Positions 43,613 to 52,883 of a stretch of 64,000 nt of DNA are shown here, piece after piece. The notes under the pieces were generated by a model that saw nothing but the letters and a program-made list of their open reading frames with translations, did not search any database and was not told the DNA's origin. Source of the DNA: a candidate division Hyd24-12 bacterium UBA6080 (lineage in GTDB: Bacteria > Fermentibacterota > Fermentibacteria > Fermentibacterales > JCC-6); NCBI GenBank assembly GCA_002436025.1, contig DIXM01000003.1:62001-126000 (forward strand). Reading direction: 5' to 3'. Both the position numbers and the translations under genes were made by a program. How positions within the stretch are numbered: position 1 is the first letter of the stretch; every line of letters starts with the position of its first letter.

Positions 43613-44236
43613 ATGAGGTTGTTCCTTCCCCTTGTGATTACCTTCATCTGCGGGATCGTGATGATCCTTCACTTCTTCATCCCTCACAGACCCATCTCCA
43701 CCATAGGCGACGGCCTGACCGACTGGTACATGATCGTGGCCTCCGCCGCCATCTTCCTGGGCGCCGCCAACCTTGTTCAGGTTCATGTTCACCGCATCAA
43801 CACGAAGGCCCGGAACTGGAAGTACAGCCCCGTGGTGCTCATCGGCTTCATTGCCATGATGGCCACCGGTCTTTTGTGGGGCGTGGAGGAGACCCTTCCC
43901 TTCGACTACATGTTCCAGACCATGATCGTCCCGATGGGCGCCACCATGTTCAGCCTTCTGGCATTCTTTGTGGCCAGTGCCGCTTTCCGGGCGTTCAGGG
44001 CCAGCAACTGGAGGGCCACGCTGCTCCTGGCAAGCGCCTTCATCGTGATGCTTGGAAGGGTTCCCATCGGCGGGATGATCTGGAAGCAGATCCCCATCAT
44101 CAGTGAGTGGATGATGCAGGTGCCCAACATGGCGGGCCAGCGTGCGGTCATGATCGGGGCCGCCCTTGGCGTCGTGGCCACCTCCCTCAGGATGATCTTC
44201 GGCATCGAGCGCAGCTATCTGGGAGGTGCCGACTGA
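43613..44236 (+). CDS. Six-helix membrane protein of the DUF6754-like operon
   Basis: 207 residues, almost all membrane: helices near 2-22, 38-58, 70-92, 103-127, 132-152 and 172-195. A conserved-looking HVHRINTKARNWKYSP loop lies between helices 2 and 3. No transporter motif seen. ATG 43613 follows GAGGGGTG; 10 bases after the previous stop and overlapping the next start by one base (TGATG). Confidence 0.75.
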   Translation: MRLFLPLVITFICGIVMILHFFIPHRPISTIGDGLTDWYMIVASAAIFLGAANLVQVHVHRINTKARNWKYSPVVLIGFIAMMATGLLWGVEETLPFDYMFQTMIVPMGATMFSLLAFFVASAAFRAFRASNWRATLLLASAFIVMLGRVPIGGMIWKQIPIISEWMMQVPNMAGQRAVMIGAALGVVATSLRMIFGIERSYLGGAD

Positions 44237-45096
44237 TGAGGAAGCTCCTTGAAATGCTGGACAGGGTCGACCGCAGGGTCATCTACCTGCTGATGGCCCT
44301 GTCGGTGTTCATACCCCTGGCGCTCAGGCTGAGCTACCCCATTCCTGTCGGGCAGGGACCCAGCCAGGACCTTTTCAAAGCCATCGATTCATTGCCTTCA
44401 GGCTCGGTCGTTCTGGTGAGCTACGACTACGACCCCTCTACAATGCCCGAGCTTCAGCCCATGGCCGTGGCCCTGACCCAGCACATGTTCACCAGGGGCC
44501 ACCGGATAATCGCCATGGCACTGTGGCCCCAGGGTGCCAGCCTCAGCCAGGAGGCCATGAGCGCAGTGGGCGACAGCCTCGGGAAGGCCCAGTACGACGA
44601 CTGGGTGAACCTGGGCTACACTGTTGGCGCCGGGGTTTCGATAGTGCGAATGGGCAGCTCCATAAGGGCCGTGTTTCCGCAGGACCGCGACGGCTTTCCC
44701 TACGACTCCATACCACTGCTCACAAGGGTCCAGAGCCTTCGTGACATCGACCTTGTGATAAGCCTTTCCGCAGGTGACCCCGGCATCCACGCCTGGGTGA
44801 TGATGGCCGGCGACAGGTTCGGCCTGCCCGTGGGCGGAGGGTGCACCGCCGTAAGCGCCCCCGAGTTCTACACCTACCTTGGAACAGGGCAGCTGCTGGG
44901 ACTTCTGGGCGGGCTGAAGGGTGCGGCCGACTACGAGACCATGGTCCGCGAGGGCCGCGGGAACACCCCCGCCGGGCTGGCGACCCCGGGAATGGCGGCA
45001 CAATCCATCTCCCACCTTGTGATAATGGCCTTCATCGTCATTGGGAACATCTCCTACCTCGCGGTCCACAAACGCAGGAAGGGGGCTCCGAAATGA
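44236..45096 (+). CDS. Membrane-tethered protein of the DUF6754-like operon
   Basis: 286 residues from ATG 44236 (GGGAGGTG upstream). One helix near 16-34, a long soluble domain (about 45-250) and a C-terminal helix (about 262-281). The soluble domain has GSVVLVSYDYDPSTMPELQPMA, HMFTRGHRIIAMALWPQGA and DIDLVISLSAGDPGIHAWV, an alpha/beta layout with no catalytic motif I can name. Overlaps both neighbours (TGATG, ATGA), so stoichiometric synthesis with them is likely. Confidence 0.75.
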   Translation: MRKLLEMLDRVDRRVIYLLMALSVFIPLALRLSYPIPVGQGPSQDLFKAIDSLPSGSVVLVSYDYDPSTMPELQPMAVALTQHMFTRGHRIIAMALWPQGASLSQEAMSAVGDSLGKAQYDDWVNLGYTVGAGVSIVRMGSSIRAVFPQDRDGFPYDSIPLLTRVQSLRDIDLVISLSAGDPGIHAWVMMAGDRFGLPVGGGCTAVSAPEFYTYLGTGQLLGLLGGLKGAADYETMVREGRGNTPAGLATPGMAAQSISHLVIMAFIVIGNISYLAVHKRRKGAPK

Positions 45097-45737
45097 ACTG
45101 GGAGATAATCGGGATATGGCTGGGCGCCGTGCTCACCCTGATGCTCTACAGCTTCCTTTACCGTGACAACCCCTTCTACAAGTTCGCAGAACACCTCTTC
45201 GTGGGCATGAGTGCCGGCTACTGGGTCATCTACAACATCTTCAACGTACTGAAGCCCAACTTCTGGGACGAGCTCACCGGCGCAGGCGACGGCTCGCCCG
45301 ACTACTTCATGATAATCCCCGGCATCTTCGGGATGTTCATGCTGGCCCGTCTGGTTCCAAAGATAGCGGGTCTTTCCCGGATGGCCCTGGCGATGATAGT
45401 GGGCACCGGGGCCGGCCTCAGCCTGGTCAGCACACTTCAGACGAACTGCCTGAGCCAGATCGAGGGCACCATCATGCCACTGTCGGGCGTGGGCACGATG
45501 GGCTTCATAGACAACCTCATCGTTGTTGTTGGCGTTGTCTGCGGCCTTGTCTACTTCTTCTTCTCCAAGCCCCACGAGGGGCTCACCGGAAAGGCCGCGG
45601 GCGTGGGCATCACCATTCTGATGGTTGCCTTCGGCGCCAGCTTCGGCTACACCGTCATGGCCCGTATCAGCCTGCTCATCGGGCAGGCCCAGTTCCTTCT
45701 CTTCGACTGGCTTCCCACAATGGGGATCCACCTCTAG
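45093..45737 (+). CDS. Multi-helix membrane protein closing the DUF6754-like operon
   Basis: 214 residues with about six helices (5-20, 37-55, 75-92, 98-118, 140-163, 168-198). An FYKFAEHLFVGMSAGYW motif near 29-44 is the most distinctive feature, then FFFSKPHEG between later helices. ATGA overlap with the preceding gene. Ends 22 bases before a convergent gene. No known function. Confidence 0.75.
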   Translation: MNWEIIGIWLGAVLTLMLYSFLYRDNPFYKFAEHLFVGMSAGYWVIYNIFNVLKPNFWDELTGAGDGSPDYFMIIPGIFGMFMLARLVPKIAGLSRMALAMIVGTGAGLSLVSTLQTNCLSQIEGTIMPLSGVGTMGFIDNLIVVVGVVCGLVYFFFSKPHEGLTGKAAGVGITILMVAFGASFGYTVMARISLLIGQAQFLLFDWLPTMGIHL

Positions 45738-45749
45738 GCATTGTTCCGC

Positions 45750-45778
45750 GGGGGCGCCGTCAGTCGGCGGCGTCCCCC
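45750..45778. terminator. GC hairpin between convergent genes
   Basis: GGGGG-CGCC ... GGCG-T-CCCCC with one bulged T and a 10-base loop, overlapping the stop of the minus-strand gene. It lacks a T-tract. Confidence 0.35.
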
Positions 45779-48765
45779 GGGTCCTCTTTGCCATCCGGTC
45801 TCAATATCACTCCCCTTGCGGCCCTGGCGTCCATCCGTACGGTCAGGGGCTCACTGAACCTTATGTGCCTCACCAGGCCGGTGTCCTCCTCGGTGGGGAG
45901 GCCCAGAAGCCAGTCCTCGTCAAGCCTGGAGGGGGGGGAGTGGGTTATCGTGAAGTAACCTATCCCAAGGGATGTGATGTTGTGGAAGAAGTGCGTTCCC
46001 TGAGACGGGGTCACGTCCATGTCGCCGAAAGGCACCTCCACCATGCACCGGGCCGTGGAGATCTGCCTCCAGCCCACGGGTATTCCCAGCCAGTGGTCTG
46101 CGCTGCCCCAGCGGCCGGGGCCGATGAGGATGCTCTTGCGGCCCTCCGCAGAAAGGCGCCGGTTGATGCGCTCGATGTGCAGGGCCGCCTTTCGGGTGTT
46201 GCTCCGGTCGAAGCCTTCGGACGGAACCAGTATTATGTCTCGGATGCCCCGTATCACGCCTATCCCAAGCACGCTTTCGCAGACGCAGAAGGCCCTCAGT
46301 TCCTCAAGCTTCACGGGCGCAGCGTCGCCGGGGTCGTACCCCATGGGTCTTACCTGAAGAAAGCCCAGTTCTCCGGTGAGTTTTCCGCCGGAGCGTTTCA
46401 GCGAAAGGGCGAACTCGAACTCGATGTCGGTGGAGAAAGCTGTTCCGCCCACGGAAAGCAGAAAGCCAAGCGCCTCGGCGAAGGGGAAGGTCTCGGTCTT
46501 AAGAAGACCCGCAAGGGTGATTATCCTGGGGCCCTCCCTGAAGATGCCGTCGTAGATCATGTCGTTCTGGGGGGAGTACACCGACGCCAGGTCGGAGAGG
46601 ACACCGTGCTCTTCAGCCGCCTCGACAGGCAGCTTCTCCAGACCGTATTCTGCCTCGGGGGAAGGTCCGTCGAGGGAGAGGGCGAAGAAATCACGCTGGG
46701 AGTTCTCGAGAAAAGCCCTGGTCGAGGAGAATTGGTAAAGGACCCCGGGCTTCCGGGGATTGAACCTCACGCACTTCTCACCGTCGACAACCGTTCTTCC
46801 GAACCCCAGAGCCGCGCTGACAACACCGTCGCACGCTTCCATGCCTTTTACCGGATAGAAATTCCAGGACTTGGCCACCCCCGACACATCGGGGTAAAGG
46901 TAGCCGTTGTGCTCACCGCCCACCACCTGCTGGATCACCACAGCCATCTTCTCCTCCTCGAGCCTGTGCGGCGTGAACTCCATGTATCCCAGGGAATCCG
47001 ACCTGAACATGGATGCGTAGACCAGCCGGACCGCCTCGCACAGCTCCCGCAGGCGAACCAGCGGGTCGGGGTGGGAGTTGGGAAGCATGAACGTGTCGTA
47101 GACGCCTGCGAACGGCTCTGCCGCAGAATCTTCGAGAAGGCTGGACGAACGGACCGCAAGCGGGTACCTGACCTGCTTCAGGAAAAGCTCCAGGGATTCC
47201 ACGACCTGGGCGGGCAGTTCCGCCCCGAGGAAGATCTCGCGGATGGCCGCGTCCCTCTCACCCGGGTCCTGGTCGGGTTTCACAGAGTACAGGTTGACAG
47301 ACCCTGTGGAAAGACCCTCCATGAAGCGGTCGAAGCAGTCCGTTCCTATCACGATGGTGGCGGGAACGAAGATCCTCAGCCCGGGAAAACGGTCGCCAAT
47401 GCGGTACCTTCCCAGCAGGTAGTGAACGAATGCCAGCCCCCTCCCCTTGCCCCCCAGCGAACCGCCGCCTATCCTTACGAAGTCGGTGTCCTCGTTGAAG
47501 GTCTCGCCGTGCCACTCCTCCACCTCGCCTGTACGGAATCCCAGCCTCCAGTCCCTGAGGGTCTCCGCCAGGTAGTTACGGAGTTCGGAGGGGGAGGGGA
47601 ACTCCTGCACTTTCCTGGGTCTGAGCCTTCGGGCAAGGTCGAACTCGGTCCGGGCCATCAGCCATGTTGAGAAATCATCACGTTCCGCATGGCGAAGCAG
47701 CGCCCCGTCAGAGACCTCCCGCACGGCCCGTTCAAGCCCCCTCAGATCAACTGCGACAGCTTCGATCCGTCCGTCATCGCCCGTGAACCTGAAATCACCG
47801 AACCCCAGGTAGCCCTGGAGGAAGCTGACCACCTCGGTGAGCAGTGTGGTTGAGTTCTTGTCTATGAAGGCCGCTCCCAGGGCGTGAGCCCTGGCCATGT
47901 TCACGGTTTCGGAGGACTGGAAGAGAACCGGGCAGTCCGGCAGCTTTTCACGCATGAGTTCGGCCAGTTTGAAACCGGCCTGCGCATCCTCGTGCCCGTT
48001 CCGGGGGAAACGGCAGTCCAGAATGGCGCCCAGCAGGTTATCCCTGAAGTCATCGAGGGTTTCCACCGCTTTTTCAAAGCTGTCGGCCAGAAGGATCTTC
48101 GGGCGGGCCCTCATGCGGAGCAGCTTCTGCATCCTGTTCACGCCCTCGGTCATCAGTGACTGGGTCTGTTTCATTATCTCGCTGTAGAGCATGGGAAGGT
48201 AGGATGAGGCGAACCGGGGCGAATCCTCGACGAGCAGGATGCACTTGACGCCCGCGAGTTCGGCGTCGCGACGGGCGTTCTGTCTGTCCTCGATCAGCTT
48301 CACCACGGCGAGGAACAACCGCGCGTCGCCCTGCCAGATGAAGCTGTAGTCAACTTCCCGGAGAAGCCCCGCGTCACGGAACTCTTCGTAGTCGCGCGGG
48401 TTGTGGGCCAGCACGACAAAGGGTATCCCGGGGTGGCGGGCCTTCAGGGTCCTGGCCATTCTGTCGGCTGTCATGGAGCCCACTCGAAGCATGGATATCA
48501 CAAGGTCGAACCGTTCCGAGGAGAGGCTTTCAGTGGCGGCCTCGAGTGTGGAAACCCTGATGACCGAAGGAGCGTAGCTGAGGTTGAGCTTGAGGTACTC
48601 GGTGAAAAGGACCTCGGTGAACCGGCCGTCCGACTGCATGGTGAAAGAATCGTACAGACTGGAGATGAGAAGGATGTTCCGCACCCTGCGGGACATCAGG
48701 GAATCGAGGGGGACAGGCTCGGCGCCCCGTCGTTCAGCCAGTCTCTCGAGTTCGTCAATGCTCAT
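45760..48765 (-). CDS. Receiver-like domains fused to PEP-synthase N-terminal (ATP-binding) domain
   Basis: 1001 residues. A first receiver-like fold (about 28-150) has lost the phosphoryl Asp (LVISM where a D would stand). A second (about 170-310) has LLVEDSP and LLGAILDCRFPRNG with a plausible Asp, but an unusual long insertion between them. From about 410 the protein matches the PEP synthase/pyruvate phosphate dikinase N-terminal ATP-grasp: GGGSLGGKGRGLAFV, LAVRSSSLLEDS near 537, FAGVYDTF, MAVVIQQVVGG, LQVRPM. The swivelling phosphohistidine and PEP-binding domains are absent, so it is not a full PEP synthase. Soluble. Possibly a regulated phosphotransferase or ATP-dependent switch; target unknown. 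Confidence 0.85.
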   Translation of the reverse strand: MSIDELERLAERRGAEPVPLDSLMSRRVRNILLISSLYDSFTMQSDGRFTEVLFTEYLKLNLSYAPSVIRVSTLEAATESLSSERFDLVISMLRVGSMTADRMARTLKARHPGIPFVVLAHNPRDYEEFRDAGLLREVDYSFIWQGDARLFLAVVKLIEDRQNARRDAELAGVKCILLVEDSPRFASSYLPMLYSEIMKQTQSLMTEGVNRMQKLLRMRARPKILLADSFEKAVETLDDFRDNLLGAILDCRFPRNGHEDAQAGFKLAELMREKLPDCPVLFQSSETVNMARAHALGAAFIDKNSTTLLTEVVSFLQGYLGFGDFRFTGDDGRIEAVAVDLRGLERAVREVSDGALLRHAERDDFSTWLMARTEFDLARRLRPRKVQEFPSPSELRNYLAETLRDWRLGFRTGEVEEWHGETFNEDTDFVRIGGGSLGGKGRGLAFVHYLLGRYRIGDRFPGLRIFVPATIVIGTDCFDRFMEGLSTGSVNLYSVKPDQDPGERDAAIREIFLGAELPAQVVESLELFLKQVRYPLAVRSSSLLEDSAAEPFAGVYDTFMLPNSHPDPLVRLRELCEAVRLVYASMFRSDSLGYMEFTPHRLEEEKMAVVIQQVVGGEHNGYLYPDVSGVAKSWNFYPVKGMEACDGVVSAALGFGRTVVDGEKCVRFNPRKPGVLYQFSSTRAFLENSQRDFFALSLDGPSPEAEYGLEKLPVEAAEEHGVLSDLASVYSPQNDMIYDGIFREGPRIITLAGLLKTETFPFAEALGFLLSVGGTAFSTDIEFEFALSLKRSGGKLTGELGFLQVRPMGYDPGDAAPVKLEELRAFCVCESVLGIGVIRGIRDIILVPSEGFDRSNTRKAALHIERINRRLSAEGRKSILIGPGRWGSADHWLGIPVGWRQISTARCMVEVPFGDMDVTPSQGTHFFHNITSLGIGYFTITHSPPSRLDEDWLLGLPTEEDTGLVRHIRFSEPLTVRMDARAARGVILRPDGKEDPGDAAD

Positions 48766-49219
48766 GCAAAACCCCTGGTTTCCGGTGGAGTGGTACGTCT
48801 CTCAGGGTATGAGGCTGAGATGTTTTCACACAGGGTCAAAACTTGTCCGGCAGGGCCTCCGGGTCAAGCTCTGAACCTGGCTTGGTGAAGTCCGTATTTT
48901 TTCCGAAGTCGCGAAACCAGGGGAGGTTGGGCATAACGGGCCGCCGGGATGCTGAACCAGGTTTACCCGGGTCGCCTGTCCGGGGTTCCAGAGCACGGCT
49001 TGACACGCTTTTCACCCCTTCGTATTCTCGTTTCCGAGGGGCGGCACGCGTTTTTGGAGGTGCAGCCATATTGGTTTGCACGGCATTGAAATAGAGAAGC
49101 GGGTGAAACCCGGTGAAGTTGGTGTAATTGCCCTTTCCGAAGGAAGGAAGGAGTGGTTTCAGTACCTTCGGAACGGGCGCGGGGTTTTTGGTAACCTAAA
49201 TTTGAAAGGAGCTGCAACG
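48766..49219. other. Intergenic region and long leader of the TonB receptor gene
   Basis: 454 bases. The left part holds nothing I can name. The right part holds the promoter at 49000-49028 and a leader of about 185 bases with two inverted repeats: CGGGT-GAA-ACCCG (49100-49112) and CCGAAGG ... CCTTCGG (49137-49171). A GGGTTTTTGG run follows at about 49181. Confidence 0.55.
49000..49028 (+). promoter_or_regulatory. Strong sigma70-type promoter of the TonB receptor operon
   Basis: TTGACA, 17-base spacer, TATTCT: a perfect -35, optimal spacing and a 4/6 -10. It is the best promoter in the window and lies about 190 bases before the receptor start. Confidence 0.72.
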
Positions 49220-51985
49220 GTGCCCAGAAGAGCGAGTGCGATTTCCTTCGCGTTGGTGCTGTTGATGGCCGTTTCCGCAATGGCCGCTACGACCGGCAAA
49301 ATAGCCGGCCGTGTCACCGACGCCTCCGGAACCCCCCTTATCGGGGCCACGGTCATGATCGTCGGAACCAGCTACGGAGCCATGACCGACCAGAACGGCG
49401 AGTACTTCATCATCAACCTCCAGCCCGGCAACTACGACGTTATCGGGCGAATGGTAGGCATGGGCGATCAGACCATGCAGGGCGTTTCTGTACTGGTGGA
49501 CATGACCACCAGGGTTGACCTCACCCTCAACCCCGTAACCGTGGGAAGCACGGTCGTGACCGTTACGGACCAGCGCGGCATGATCACCATGAGCCAGTCC
49601 GCCAGCGTGTCCGTGGTGAGCCGTGACGAGATCAAGACCATGCCCGTCGCGGGCGTGGCGGACATCGTGGGCCAGCAGGCCGGCACGAGCACCCAGGGCG
49701 GAACCCTCCGCATCCGCGGCGGCCGGTCAGGCGAAGTGGCCTACATCGTTGACGGCGTCGCACAGATGGACCCGCAGAGCAATGCCTACGACGCCAGCAT
49801 CCCCCTCTCCGCAGTGGCTGAAACAGCCGTCATGACCGGCGGTTTCGGCGCCGAGTACGGCAACGCCCAGTCCGGTATCATCAACGTGGTCACCCGCGAG
49901 GGCGGCCGCAGCTACTCGGGCTCACTTTCCATGAACGGCAACGACTTCCAGACACTTGGCCTGGCCTCCGACTGGACCTGGGGCTACCCGGGCACCTGGT
50001 GGGCCGGCGACGACTTTGAGGGCCAGGAGTTTGCCGGCAACAAACCCGCCATATTCGCCGAGGCCAGGCTCAACGCCGAAGCCTCCATAGGCGGCCCCGA
50101 GCCCATCACACAGCTCCTCCTTCCCGCCATGGGCCTCAACGTCGGTGGCGACATCCGCCTCTTCGGCAGCATTGAGTGGCTCCGGACCGGCGGCGGGGAA
50201 GATGGCAACTACGCAGCCAGGAACTGGAACTGGAGCGAGTCCCTGGCGGGCAACGGCAAACTGACGATCCGCCCCACGCCCCGCACCAAGATCAACCTCA
50301 CCACTACGTTCCGTGAGCAACAGGTTGGTTTCTACAGCAACGACCCGCAGTACGGGTGGGCCTACAACCTCTTCGAGCAGGACTACATCGACCCCAGCAG
50401 CGGTGACACCATTCAGGGACAGTCAGTCGCATACGCCCTTCCCGTGAGGTTCTGGACAAACCTCGGCTACGGCATCAACCTCACCCAGACTCTCAGCGAC
50501 GCAAGCTTCCTCGAGTTCAAGGTGAACCAGTACACGTTCGACTACGCCTACAAGATCCGCGACCCGGAAGGCGGATGGCTCGGCGAGGACTGGACGATGG
50601 AAGACTGGTTGGCCTACACCCCCACCAGGGTGCAGGACGCCAATGGTTACTACCGCGCTGGCGCCTCAAGGTTTGCCTGGGATGATGAACAGAGTACTAC
50701 GAGCACTGCAAGGGTCGACCTCACAAGCCAGGTGAACCAGCAGCACCAGTTGAAGTTCGGCATCGAGGGCAACTACTACGATGTGTTCACCTACAATGTG
50801 GACACAGCAAGCGGCGGCAACATCTACACCACCTACTACCATCACTTCCCGCACCAGTTTGCTGCCTACGCGCAGGACAAGATGGAGTTCAGGGGCATGA
50901 TAGTGAACGCCGGCGTGCGGTTCGACTACTTCGATCCCAACTTCGACAACTACCCCGCCGACCTCACCGACCCCGTGAACCCCGACGCTGATCCCGGCGA
51001 CCCCGACTACATCCGCAACCCGGTGAGCGTTAGCGCGAAGTACCACCTCAGCCCCAGGGTTGGCTTCAGCCACCCCATCACCGAGCGCGATGTCCTTCAC
51101 TTCACATACGGCCACTACTTCCAGGTTCCCCAGCTCTCGAACCTCTACGACGGCTCCAACTTCGACCTCACCGGGGCGTTCCCCATCATCGGCAACCCCG
51201 ACCTCGCCCCTGAGGAAACCATCGCCTACGAGATGGGCATCAAACACCAGTTCGACGACATCACCCTTCTCGATGTCACCGGTTTCTACAAGGACATCAC
51301 CGGCCTCACCGACATGCAGAAGAACTTCTTCAGCGCCGTCGACGCCTACGACCTGTTCATCAACGCCGACTACGGCAGTGTCAGGGGCGCCGAGTTCTCA
51401 CTTCAGAGAAGGCCGTCGAACTTCATCAGCTTCAACGCCAACTACACCTACTCCATCGCCAGGGGCAAGAGCTCCAGCGCCACCCAGAACTACACATACA
51501 ACTGGGCGGGCTGGGTCATCCCCCGCCGCGAAAGCCCGCTGAACTGGGACCAGCGCCACAGCATCAACGCCAGCTTCGACTACCGCATTCCCAGGGGCGA
51601 AGGCCCTCTTCTGGGTGGAAACCACTGGCTCGAGGGCTTCGGCGCAACCATGCAGTTCGGTTACGGCAGCGGTTACCCCTACCAGGCCAGTGCCCAGGGA
51701 ACCGCCGACCCCGAGATCAACGGCGAGCGCATGCCCTGGACCGAAACGACCGACCTCAAGGTGAACAAGACCTGGTGGATCGGCGCCACATCAGTCGACC
51801 TCAGCGTCTGGGTGCGGAACCTGTTCGACAGGACCAACGTCGCCCGGATAATCGACACGGCCTGGTACGACGCTGACCAGGACGGCGACGGCTTCCCCGA
51901 TCACGACCCCAGGGGCTCGTTCGGAACCCCCGACGCCTACGACACCAGGCGCCAGCTCCGCTTCGGCCTTGAGTTCGAGTGGTAA
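49220..51985 (+). CDS. TonB-dependent receptor with carboxypeptidase-regulatory domain
   Basis: 921 residues from a GTG at 49220 (AAAGGAG upstream), so that a proper signal peptide starts the protein (1-24, FALVLLMAVSAMAA). Then a carboxypeptidase regulatory-like domain (about 27-105, GRVTDASGTPLIGATVMI), a plug (about 125-240, RIRGGRSGEVAYIVDG, GGFGAEYGNAQSGIINVVT) and a beta-barrel to a C-terminal Trp (FGLEFEW). SusC/Oar-like outer-membrane receptors of this type import large substrates using TonB energy or act in secretion. No SusD-type partner follows; instead the energiser genes do. Substrate unknown. Confidence 0.93.
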   Translation: MPRRASAISFALVLLMAVSAMAATTGKIAGRVTDASGTPLIGATVMIVGTSYGAMTDQNGEYFIINLQPGNYDVIGRMVGMGDQTMQGVSVLVDMTTRVDLTLNPVTVGSTVVTVTDQRGMITMSQSASVSVVSRDEIKTMPVAGVADIVGQQAGTSTQGGTLRIRGGRSGEVAYIVDGVAQMDPQSNAYDASIPLSAVAETAVMTGGFGAEYGNAQSGIINVVTREGGRSYSGSLSMNGNDFQTLGLASDWTWGYPGTWWAGDDFEGQEFAGNKPAIFAEARLNAEASIGGPEPITQLLLPAMGLNVGGDIRLFGSIEWLRTGGGEDGNYAARNWNWSESLAGNGKLTIRPTPRTKINLTTTFREQQVGFYSNDPQYGWAYNLFEQDYIDPSSGDTIQGQSVAYALPVRFWTNLGYGINLTQTLSDASFLEFKVNQYTFDYAYKIRDPEGGWLGEDWTMEDWLAYTPTRVQDANGYYRAGASRFAWDDEQSTTSTARVDLTSQVNQQHQLKFGIEGNYYDVFTYNVDTASGGNIYTTYYHHFPHQFAAYAQDKMEFRGMIVNAGVRFDYFDPNFDNYPADLTDPVNPDADPGDPDYIRNPVSVSAKYHLSPRVGFSHPITERDVLHFTYGHYFQVPQLSNLYDGSNFDLTGAFPIIGNPDLAPEETIAYEMGIKHQFDDITLLDVTGFYKDITGLTDMQKNFFSAVDAYDLFINADYGSVRGAEFSLQRRPSNFISFNANYTYSIARGKSSSATQNYTYNWAGWVIPRRESPLNWDQRHSINASFDYRIPRGEGPLLGGNHWLEGFGATMQFGYGSGYPYQASAQGTADPEINGERMPWTETTDLKVNKTWWIGATSVDLSVWVRNLFDRTNVARIIDTAWYDADQDGDGFPDHDPRGSFGTPDAYDTRRQLRFGLEFEW

Positions 51986-51993
51986 ACACCATG

Positions 51994-52017
51994 GGACGGG
52001 CCCGGAAGGGCCCGTCC
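51994..52017 (+). terminator. Perfect hairpin between receptor and exbB
   Basis: GGACGGGCCC-GGAA-GGGCCCGTCC, 10-bp perfect stem with a GGAA tetraloop, 9 bases after the receptor stop; no T-tract. It may attenuate transcription or protect the receptor mRNA end while allowing some read-through into exbB. Confidence 0.5.
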
Positions 52018-52038
52018 ACAACCCGGGAGAGACTGCAT

Positions 52039-52869
52039 ATGCGAAATATCCTGATGGTTCTCCTGCTGCTTCTGGCGCCCCTGGCTTTCGCGCAGACGAC
52101 GCAGGGGGAGCCTGAACCAGTCGAGGAAACCACCGAGGAAGCAGAGGTTGTCGAAGGGGAAGCTCCCGTCACTGAGCCTCCCGTCGAAACCACTGAAGCC
52201 GCTCCCGCCGAGGAAGAGATTCCAAGGCAGCAGAGCGCAAGCATGGACCTCAAAGACCTGTTCATCGCCGGCGGCGTTTTCATGTGGCCCCTTCTTCTGT
52301 CCCTTCTTCTGGGCATCGCGGTGACGATCGAGAGGTTCGTTACATACGGCAAGGCCCAGCAGAACGTGGCCAAGCTTCTGGAGCAGCTCGGCGGCTACAT
52401 CCGCAAGGGTGACCTCCAGGGCGCAGAAGACCTCTGCGACAGGACCCGTGGCCCCGTGGCCGCAATACTCAGGGCCGGTCTGCTCCGTCGGGACAAGGGC
52501 CTGGAAGATGTCGAGAAAGCCATCGAAAGCTCGGGAAGCATTGAAATGGCCTATCTCGAAAAGGGCCTTGTGGTACTGGCGTCCGTTTCCAGTATCGCCC
52601 CCATGCTCGGGTTCCTCGGAACGGTTTCGGGTATGATCAGGGCCTTCGCGGAGATCGCAGCGGCGAAGAACGTTGAGGCGAGCCTTGTGGCCGGTGGTAT
52701 CCAGGAAGCCCTCATCACCACCGCAGCCGGGCTCATCATAGCCATCCCCATCCAGATGGCGAACAACTACTTCATCGCCAGGATCGGCGGTTTCGTAACG
52801 GACATGGAAGAAGCCAGCATGTTCCTTGTCGACCAGCTGGCCGATATGGAGCATCTCAAGCAGCTGTAG
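52039..52869 (+). CDS. exbB: ExbB/TolQ-type proton channel
   Basis: 276 residues. Inner-membrane ion channel subunit that, with ExbD, powers TonB. A signal peptide-like start (1-18, ending LAFA) and a Glu/Pro/Thr-rich linker (about 20-66) precede the MotA/TolQ/ExbB domain with three helices (about 76-98, 178-205 and 218-245). The core motif is LGFLGTVSGMIRAF, followed by GIQEALITTAAGLIIAIP. The secreted acidic N-terminal extension is longer than in E. coli ExbB and is typical of FCB-type homologues. ATG 52039 follows GGGAGAG. Confidence 0.92.
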   Translation: MRNILMVLLLLLAPLAFAQTTQGEPEPVEETTEEAEVVEGEAPVTEPPVETTEAAPAEEEIPRQQSASMDLKDLFIAGGVFMWPLLLSLLLGIAVTIERFVTYGKAQQNVAKLLEQLGGYIRKGDLQGAEDLCDRTRGPVAAILRAGLLRRDKGLEDVEKAIESSGSIEMAYLEKGLVVLASVSSIAPMLGFLGTVSGMIRAFAEIAAAKNVEASLVAGGIQEALITTAAGLIIAIPIQMANNYFIARIGGFVTDMEEASMFLVDQLADMEHLKQL

Positions 52870-52883
52870 GTTAAGGAGAACGC

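Noticed and set aside
45625..47670. Long plus-strand open frame (681 codons) opposite the receiver/PEP-synthase gene
   Set aside because: It is antisense to a gene with clear family motifs; its protein is His/Gly/Arg-rich without domains, a codon-bias shadow.
49060..49200. Cobalamin riboswitch before the TonB receptor gene
   Set aside because: GCGGGTGAAACCCGG loosely recalls a B12 element, but the B12-box and the remaining core are not present.
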